Source: Planctomycetaceae bacterium
GTDB taxonomy: Bacteria; Planctomycetota; Planctomycetia; Pirellulales; Pirellulaceae
Length of the DNA stretch: 12,038 nucleotides
Reading direction: 5' to 3'
Assembly (NCBI GenBank): GCA_002705165.1
Contig: PAJC01000094.1
Location: forward strand, 12,746 to 24,783
Shown here: positions 7,662 through 12,038 of the stretch, one piece after another
How positions within the stretch are numbered: the first letter of the stretch is position 1
How the letters are laid out: every line of letters starts with the position of its first letter
Notes under the pieces: generated by a model
What the model was told of the DNA's origin: nothing
The model's database searches: none
What the model saw: the letters and a program-made list of their open reading frames with translations, nothing else
Translations under genes and position numbers: made by a program

Positions 7662-7733
7662 CGCTACCCCTCGGGAATGCTCATGACTTTGAAAACTTGT
7701 AATGCAAGTGCCGTGCCAAACTTAAGATCAAGG
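7632..7733 (-). promoter_or_regulatory. Possible structured 5' leader of the single-haem protein gene
   Basis: On the minus strand CCTTGATCTTAAG (7733-7721) can pair with CTTAGATCAAGG (7643-7632), with one bulged base. Inside this outer stem lies a small hairpin, ACTTG-CATTA-CAAGT (7709-7695). The bases just after the outer stem are GCTTTTG, and the SD of the 438-aa gene follows about 13 nt later. The structure could alternate between exposing and hiding the ribosome site. I do not recognise a known riboswitch class. Confidence 0.3.
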
Positions 7734-7741
7734 TAATTCCC

Positions 7742-7772
7742 CTAGAAATGCATCATAATAATACATTTCTAG
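7742..7772. repeat. Perfect 9-bp inverted repeat with 13-nt spacer
   Basis: CTAGAAATG (7742-7750) and CATTTCTAG (7764-7772) are exact inverse complements around the AT-rich spacer CATCATAATAATA. It lies 115 nt after the tspO stop and 137 nt before the 438-aa gene start, both on the minus strand. It has no T tract on the minus-strand side, so it is a poor intrinsic terminator. It is better read as an operator-like dyad or a transcript-end hairpin. Confidence 0.45.
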
Positions 7773-7887
7773 CGACCCACAATCTGCTAGGAGTGTATTA
7801 AAATCAAACACTTGTATGCAGCTTTATAGCACTATTCGCCGCTCGATAGGTTTTTTATGAGATTGCAATCAGGAGTAATTGCTTCTG

Positions 7888-8376
7888 TTAGCCGTTCATT
7901 TGCCAAATCGAGATGTTTAGAACCATCGCAAAACTTACCCAGAGAAAGTAGGGGACAAGCAGTAAACCGGCGGCTTTTGACTTCTTTGAAAATGTCACCA
8001 TCGTCAGTAAGATCGTTAGCCAGAGTAATAGAATTTCGGCTGCGGCTGCGCCAGGATTATTCCAGCCGAAAAACAAAACTGACCATAGGCTATTCAGGAC
8101 GAGTTGGATACCAAACCAGACAAATGCACTTCGAGCATTCTTCATTCCATGCTTGCGCCAAACAAGCCAGGCTGCTATTGCCATGAGAGAAAAAAGAATG
8201 GTCCAAACCGGGCCAAATAGCCAATTGGGTGGAGTCCACGTCGGTTTGGCTAGATCAGCGTACCAATTGGGAATTTGAGGGGTTGTTGTCAAACTGCCAA
8301 TTGCCGCGGCAGAGAAGCATACCAGGAAGGAAATAAATAGTCCGGTAGCCGGTTTGAGATTCGAATCACTTTGCAT
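7888..8376 (-). CDS. tspO: TspO/MBR-family tryptophan-rich sensory protein
   Basis: A 162-residue protein with five membrane helices and the full TspO pattern: WYADLAKPTWTPP (38-50), FGPVWTILFSLMAIAAWLVW (54-73), the helix with Gln91, Asn95 and Trp98 (QLVLNSLWSVLFFGW), and PYFLWVSFAMVLN (142-154). Family members bind porphyrins and cholesterol-like ligands and affect tetrapyrrole handling or stress responses; in bacteria the exact reaction is debated. It starts 37 nt after the phnX stop on the same strand with only a weak SD (CAGG). It is therefore probably the last gene of the phosphonate transcript, but a functional link to phosphonate breakdown is not established. Confidence 0.93.
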   Translation of the reverse strand: MQSDSNLKPATGLFISFLVCFSAAAIGSLTTTPQIPNWYADLAKPTWTPPNWLFGPVWTILFSLMAIAAWLVWRKHGMKNARSAFVWFGIQLVLNSLWSVLFFGWNNPGAAAAEILLLWLTILLTMVTFSKKSKAAGLLLVPYFLWVSFAMVLNISIWQMNG

Positions 8377-8413
8377 TTACCTGACAATCATTACGGTCGC
8401 CCGTGTTAGGTAA

Positions 8414-9241
8414 TTATAGTTCATAACGTTGTGGGAAAGAGCCGGCTTCAATAGCCGTATCAATCCTGCGGAGTGTCTGTTCCATCTGTCGTACAGAATC
8501 GATTGCCAGATGAGCACCTGCCGCCTGAAACTGCCTGCTAATCTCACTGGTTTGGTTATTTAATTCGTCGGAAGAAAGAGCTTGGATTTCAACTTCGGAG
8601 AGCCCTAAAAGGTTTCCAGTTTGTGTGATACCAATGCTCCAACACCCGGCATTAACACCTGCTTCCACGCCAAGAATGGTATCATCTACTTTGACGATGC
8701 TTTGCATCGGGAACACGTCCAACTGTTTTGCGGCTTCGAACAGTAAGTAAGGGGCAGGGCGTCCCCTGGGAGCATCCTCTGCACAAAGTGTTATGTCCGG
8801 TTCGTAGCCCTGTTCTTTCGCTTTTGCTTTGACATCGATCATAAGCTCCCTTGTGTAACCGGTTGAAGAACCAATCTTCAGCCCCATGGCTCTACAGGTA
8901 TCCGCGGCCTCGGCGGCTCCCTCAATTAACTGACTGTGGTTTCTCAGAGTTTCCTTCTGGAGCGGCAGGAATTGCTCATACATCTGATCGATGTCCTCGT
9001 CTTCGCAATCACGATCGAATTTAGCGAGCCACTGACTTTTTACTTCAGGCATCTCTGTGATTGCCGCGATATGTTCCCGTTTGGCCATGCCCATAGGTTC
9101 CCGGGCCTGAGCAAATGAGATTTCGATTCCCTGACGGTGGAAGATTTCGACAAAGACGATGGCAGGGGCCCGGCTACCGTGATCGATCATGGTGCCCGCC
9201 CAATCAAAAACGACCGCTTTGATGTGTTTTAACTGATTCAT
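8414..9241 (-). CDS. phnX: Phosphonoacetaldehyde hydrolase (phosphonatase), HAD superfamily
   Basis: Hydrolyses phosphonoacetaldehyde to acetaldehyde and phosphate in the cytoplasm. I start it at the ATG at 9241 (275 residues), 4 nt after the stop of the FAD gene. The longer frame, from 9280, would overlap that gene by 35 bp and add 13 residues before the conserved core. The HAD nucleophile Asp13 lies in VVFDWAGTMID, where Trp-Ala-Gly is diagnostic for PhnX. Lys54 in GMAKREHI is the expected Schiff-base lysine that separates phosphatase-like HADs from PhnX. Motif II is GSSTGYT (124-130) and the magnesium motif is KVDDT (184-188), followed by GVEAGVNAGCWSIG. Length and motifs match the family. 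It is the fourth visible gene of the phosphonate operon and the last before tspO. Confidence 0.95.
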   Translation of the reverse strand: MNQLKHIKAVVFDWAGTMIDHGSRAPAIVFVEIFHRQGIEISFAQAREPMGMAKREHIAAITEMPEVKSQWLAKFDRDCEDEDIDQMYEQFLPLQKETLRNHSQLIEGAAEAADTCRAMGLKIGSSTGYTRELMIDVKAKAKEQGYEPDITLCAEDAPRGRPAPYLLFEAAKQLDVFPMQSIVKVDDTILGVEAGVNAGCWSIGITQTGNLLGLSEVEIQALSSDELNNQTSEISRQFQAAGAHLAIDSVRQMEQTLRRIDTAIEAGSFPQRYEL

Positions 9242-9245
9242 ATGA

Positions 9246-10376
9246 TTACCTATTCTTCCAATATTTATCGGACAGCCCAAAAGACATCGTCATACCGGCA
9301 CCGCCGGTACCCACAAACAATGAAACGGTTGGATTGATTTGTTCTTCGTAAACAGGAAGATCAGGATGTTTCGCATAGATACCATGCCATTTTTCCTTCA
9401 CCGTCCAATCATTCAGACGAATAACCTGCTTAAGCTCTCGTATCATTAACTCATCAATTTCTATTTTGTCAAAGGGGCTGATCTCTTTTCCATATTCATG
9501 AGAATCGCCCAGAATCACTTCGCCCGATTGGAATTGAGAGGCCATGACGTGAATGCCAAATTGATCCAACTCCGGAGATTCGGTTTTAATCCTTTGTTTT
9601 AACAATTCGAGTGAGGGGCAAACGTTAAAGGATGTATAGTGTCGCAGGGTCAGCCCACTGGCGAGATGCGGAATGTTTTCCGGTAACGGCTTCGCCTGTG
9701 CTACGGATCGCATCATCTGAAGCTTACAGAGGACCAGGTTGGATTTTGCAAAGTGCCCGGGGTAAAGAGTATGCAGATCACTACCACTGCAAATGATTAT
9801 TCTTCCGGCATTCCACCTTTGACGATCCGAAGAAAGCATCTCATTACCATTGATGGCTGTAATCAGTGTTTCAAAGTGGAACTGAACAGAAAATTCCCGC
9901 GTTAACCAACGGCGGATTTTCTCCGCTGCGGTTCTTGGATCTACACGGAGTTCGGTGTCCGAAACCATTCCGCCCAGCAGACCGTCCGGATTCACCAAGG
10001 CTGATCGTTGGCATATTTCAGCGGGTGAAATCAATCCCGCTGCGTGTGTTTGCTGATCTACAAACTCCTGCAGTACTCGCATTTCATCTTCTTTGTGTGC
10101 CAGATGAATGGAACCGCATGTCTCTACATCGAGAACGCCGGCATCCGCCAGTTCTAGCCAGAATTCTCGGGAGCGTTTGGCGACTTGATAAAGCTCTCCG
10201 GCAGGTTGCCCGATGGGCCAGATCATCCCAAAGTTTCGCACGGTGGCTCCCTGAGCAACCGAAGTCTTCTCGAAAACGGCCACTTTATAACCCCGCCGAG
10301 CTGCCATCCAGGCCTGAGCAAGCCCAACGATGCCTCCGCCAATAATTGCTACGTCATAATTGGTTTCCATGCTCAT
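9246..10376 (-). CDS. FAD-dependent oxidoreductase, HpnW/TIGR03364 type, phosphonate-associated
   Basis: 376 residues of the DAO/glycine-oxidase fold. The dinucleotide motif is G13-G-G15-I-V-G18, followed by FEK at the end of beta-2. Residues 43-60 (GATVRNFGMIWPIGQPAG) match the family found beside phnX in many bacteria. The C-terminal FAD contact is GTGGAGMTMSFG (356-367). Related enzymes from phosphonate clusters are reported to oxidise 2-aminoethylphosphonate or its N-methyl form to phosphonoacetaldehyde, so it probably supplies PhnX; substrate choice here is inference. The ATG at 10376 directly follows the TAG of the HD gene with no spacer, which implies translational coupling; a second ATG lies two codons later. 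The SD is weak. Confidence 0.88.
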   Translation of the reverse strand: MSMETNYDVAIIGGGIVGLAQAWMAARRGYKVAVFEKTSVAQGATVRNFGMIWPIGQPAGELYQVAKRSREFWLELADAGVLDVETCGSIHLAHKEDEMRVLQEFVDQQTHAAGLISPAEICQRSALVNPDGLLGGMVSDTELRVDPRTAAEKIRRWLTREFSVQFHFETLITAINGNEMLSSDRQRWNAGRIIICSGSDLHTLYPGHFAKSNLVLCKLQMMRSVAQAKPLPENIPHLASGLTLRHYTSFNVCPSLELLKQRIKTESPELDQFGIHVMASQFQSGEVILGDSHEYGKEISPFDKIEIDELMIRELKQVIRLNDWTVKEKWHGIYAKHPDLPVYEEQINPTVSLFVGTGGAGMTMSFGLSDKYWKNR

Positions 10377-10934
10377 CTATAAACTCGCGTGTTCTAAGAA
10401 ATCTAGGTAATGATCCAATGGTGGAGTTTTAGCCTCAGGCTCTTTTGCCAAATCATCCCAGATTCGCAATCGAATGGCATCCTCCCAGTGAGGGTGTGAC
10501 TTAAACTCTAATAGTTCCTCAGTTGACATCGTACCACCTTGTAATTCTAGGCTGGTGATGGATGCTTCACTTAATTTAGAGTGATAAGTGTTGTCGGTAC
10601 TACACAAAAAACGCTTGGCCTGAACATGAAGCTTAATAGGTTCAGTGACAGCTAACGGAAAAAGTGAAGCTAAAGAACGTTCAGCGGCAGTTTCATGAAG
10701 ATCATCAACACCACGATCCGGAGCATCGTCAGGCAAATCATGCAGAAGATGACCAAAGTCGTGAAGCAGCGCGGCTACCACAAGTTCTACCGGACTGTTC
10801 TCTTTTTCGGCGAATTGTGCTGTCTGCAATGCATGCTGAAGTTGTGTCACTTCTTCACCTCCATATTCGGAATGACCTCCTTTTTCAAAGAGGGCAAGTA
10901 CTTCACTTACACTTGAGATAGTACGCAGGCTCAT
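10377..10934 (-). CDS. phnZ: PhnZ-type HD-domain diiron oxygenase (C-P bond cleaving)
   Basis: 185 residues, near the usual PhnZ length. The mixed-valence diiron ligand set is complete at nearly the known PhnZ spacing: His34, His58-Asp59 (LLHDFGHLLHD), His80, His103 (KLHVQAKRFLC) and Asp160 or 161. Tyr24 and Glu27 occupy the positions that form the active-site lid in PhnZ. PhnZ converts (R)-1-hydroxy-2-aminoethylphosphonate with oxygen to glycine and phosphate; the related TmpB acts on the trimethylated substrate, and the sequence does not exclude that. No PhnY or TmpA hydroxylase is visible in the window. Its ATG overlaps the stop of the alcohol dehydrogenase by 4 bp (ATGA), and its TAG abuts the ATG of the FAD gene. 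Confidence 0.88.
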   Translation of the reverse strand: MSLRTISSVSEVLALFEKGGHSEYGGEEVTQLQHALQTAQFAEKENSPVELVVAALLHDFGHLLHDLPDDAPDRGVDDLHETAAERSLASLFPLAVTEPIKLHVQAKRFLCSTDNTYHSKLSEASITSLELQGGTMSTEELLEFKSHPHWEDAIRLRIWDDLAKEPEAKTPPLDHYLDFLEHASL

Positions 10935-12001
10935 GGTCTTACCATCACACGTATTGGTTTTTCCCTGAGAGCAAAGTCAACCGCTTCATTAATATCCACT
11001 AGTGAAAAAGACTTCTCGACCAGCTCTCGGAATGGAAATTGTGAGCCCGACTCTTCAAGGAAGGAGATCGCTGCTTGGAGATCATCCGGCCGGTAATTAT
11101 GGACGCCGACAAGCTGGATCAGATTGCGGACGAGAAATTCAGGATCTAGCGAAATCGCTGGACTGGGGGCGACTGTGCCTACAAGTACGATCGTTCCGTG
11201 AATGTCGAGCAACTGGATCGCAGCTTCGATGGCTGCCGAAGAACCGGAAAAGTCCAGCACGGCATCAAATTTACCTGGTAACGATTGAATGTCCATTGCG
11301 ATTTCATCGGCACCAAAGTCAAGAGCTTGTTCACGTCGTTTGTGATCGGGTTCAACCACCGTGACACAGGTCGCACCTTGAGTTTTCAAGTAAGCTGTTG
11401 CGGTCAGGCCTAACATGCCTGCTCCGATGATCAGCACCCGTTTCTCAGCAATGGCGCGAAGTTGCCTGCAAGCCGCCAGTACTGTGGCCGTGGCACAGTT
11501 TGCCGGGCAAAGTACCTCATCCTCAAGATTAGATTCGATTTTATAGACAGCGGTCGTTTTGGGTAGCAAAACGTATTCTGCGAATCCTCCCAGAAAACCA
11601 GAAACAGGTTCAAATTGTTCATGCCCGATCTTTTTCAGTCCACTGCATTTTTGCGGAATTGATTCCTCACATCGGTCGCAATGGCCACAACTAATGCAAA
11701 TCGACCAGGTCAGTCGATCCCCTTTTTTAATTTCGTTGCCCGTCAAATCAAATCGCGGTGTTGAGCCAATCGCTTCGACATGGCCAATAATTTCGTGTCC
11801 CAGGATGGTGGGTGTGTCTTCTTTTCGTTTACCTGTGATTGTATGTAGATCACTTCCGCAAATAGTACATGCATTGACTCTTACTAATAGTTCATCATCA
11901 GTAATAATCGGAATGGATTCGCGGCGTATTTCAAGCGTCTGATTAGGTTCATTGAAAATCGCAACCTGACAGGTTTCAGACTTAGCGGAGTTTGAATTCA
12001 A
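10931..12001 (-). CDS. Zinc-dependent medium-chain alcohol dehydrogenase, HpnZ/TIGR03366 type
   Basis: 356 residues. Catalytic zinc ligands are Cys48 (in CTICGSDLH) and His69-Glu70 (GHE). The structural zinc has Cys105, 108, 111 and 119. The Rossmann motif is IIGAGMLGLT with Gly193, 195 and 198. Glu217 at the end of beta-2 (VTVVEPDHKR) suggests NAD rather than NADP. This dehydrogenase type is repeatedly found in phosphonate operons, but its substrate is unknown to me: it could act on a hydroxyalkylphosphonate or on the acetaldehyde released by PhnX. The start is TTG at 12001 with AAGGA 8 nt upstream; no ATG or GTG lies close in frame. The frame is coupled to the HD gene by an ATGA overlap. 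An upstream gene may overlap its first codons. Confidence 0.87.
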   Translation of the reverse strand: MNSNSAKSETCQVAIFNEPNQTLEIRRESIPIITDDELLVRVNACTICGSDLHTITGKRKEDTPTILGHEIIGHVEAIGSTPRFDLTGNEIKKGDRLTWSICISCGHCDRCEESIPQKCSGLKKIGHEQFEPVSGFLGGFAEYVLLPKTTAVYKIESNLEDEVLCPANCATATVLAACRQLRAIAEKRVLIIGAGMLGLTATAYLKTQGATCVTVVEPDHKRREQALDFGADEIAMDIQSLPGKFDAVLDFSGSSAAIEAAIQLLDIHGTIVLVGTVAPSPAISLDPEFLVRNLIQLVGVHNYRPDDLQAAISFLEESGSQFPFRELVEKSFSLVDINEAVDFALREKPIRVMVRP

Positions 12002-12038
12002 TATCGGCGTCCTTTAACAAGTGCTCGGAAGAAGGAGG
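11982..12038 (-). CDS. Possible C-terminal end of an upstream operon gene
   Basis: From the right edge one minus-strand frame runs 18 codons to TAA at 11982-11984 and ends SSEHLLKDADIEFKLR. It would overlap the TTG start of the alcohol dehydrogenase by 20 bp, in line with the tight overlaps of this operon. Other frames here end sooner but are equally short, so the true frame is uncertain. If real, it is the next phosphonate operon gene, cut by the window. Confidence 0.25.
   Translation of the reverse strand, partial: PPSSEHLLKDADIEFKLR

Noticed and set aside
9242..9280. Longer start for phnX
   Set aside because: It adds 13 residues before the conserved PhnX N-terminus and overlaps the FAD gene; the ATG at 9241 fits family length and spacing.
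9866..10345. A 159-codon plus-strand ORF inside the FAD oxidoreductase region
   Set aside because: It is antisense to a clear flavoprotein gene, and its product is Arg/Pro-rich without motifs, as expected of a shadow frame.
1..12038. Mobile elements, CRISPR arrays, tRNA or rRNA genes
   Set aside because: I saw no transposase motifs, terminal repeats, spaced direct repeats, tRNA-like cloverleaf or rRNA sequence on either strand.

Overview
The window reads as a stretch of Planctomycetota chromosome, probably marine. The signs are moderate GC, strong Shine-Dalgarno (SD) sequences, a Sec-exported serine hydrolase, an exported di-haem peroxidase and an HpnW/PhnZ/PhnX phosphonate cluster. The phylum call is an inference from protein style; the species cannot be named from this sequence.

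Left part (1-4700). A FabZ-like hotdog dehydratase runs off the left edge. Upstream of it on the same minus strand is an exported SxxK serine hydrolase. On the plus strand follow a membrane protein with an M48-peptidase layout but no HExxH zinc site, and then an Fpg/Nei DNA glycosylase with a TTG start. Convergent with the glycosylase is a minus-strand operon of a 56-aa membrane protein, a 38-aa membrane peptide and a DoxX-like protein. The two small genes are easily missed, but each has its own strong SD.

Middle (4880-7890). A di-haem cytochrome c peroxidase (plus) converges on an exported 438-aa protein with one CxxCH motif (minus). A near-ideal bidirectional hairpin terminator separates them. 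The 283-nt gap upstream of the 438-aa gene holds two dyads and a possible 14-codon leader ORF with its own SD.

Right part (7888-12038). A tightly packed minus-strand operon for phosphonate breakdown. In transcription order it encodes a zinc alcohol dehydrogenase (HpnZ type), a PhnZ-type HD diiron oxygenase, a FAD-dependent amine oxidase-like protein (HpnW type), phosphonoacetaldehyde hydrolase (PhnX) and, 37 nt later, TspO. The first four genes overlap or lie within 4 nt of each other. PhnX cleaves the C-P bond hydrolytically and PhnZ oxidatively, so one transcript appears to carry two chemically different C-P cleavage enzymes. The usual feeder enzymes (PhnW transaminase, PhnY hydroxylase, PbfA lyase) and a transporter are not visible here. 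They may lie beyond 12038, where the operon seems to continue, or the FAD enzyme may be the entry step. This operon is the most interesting system in the window.
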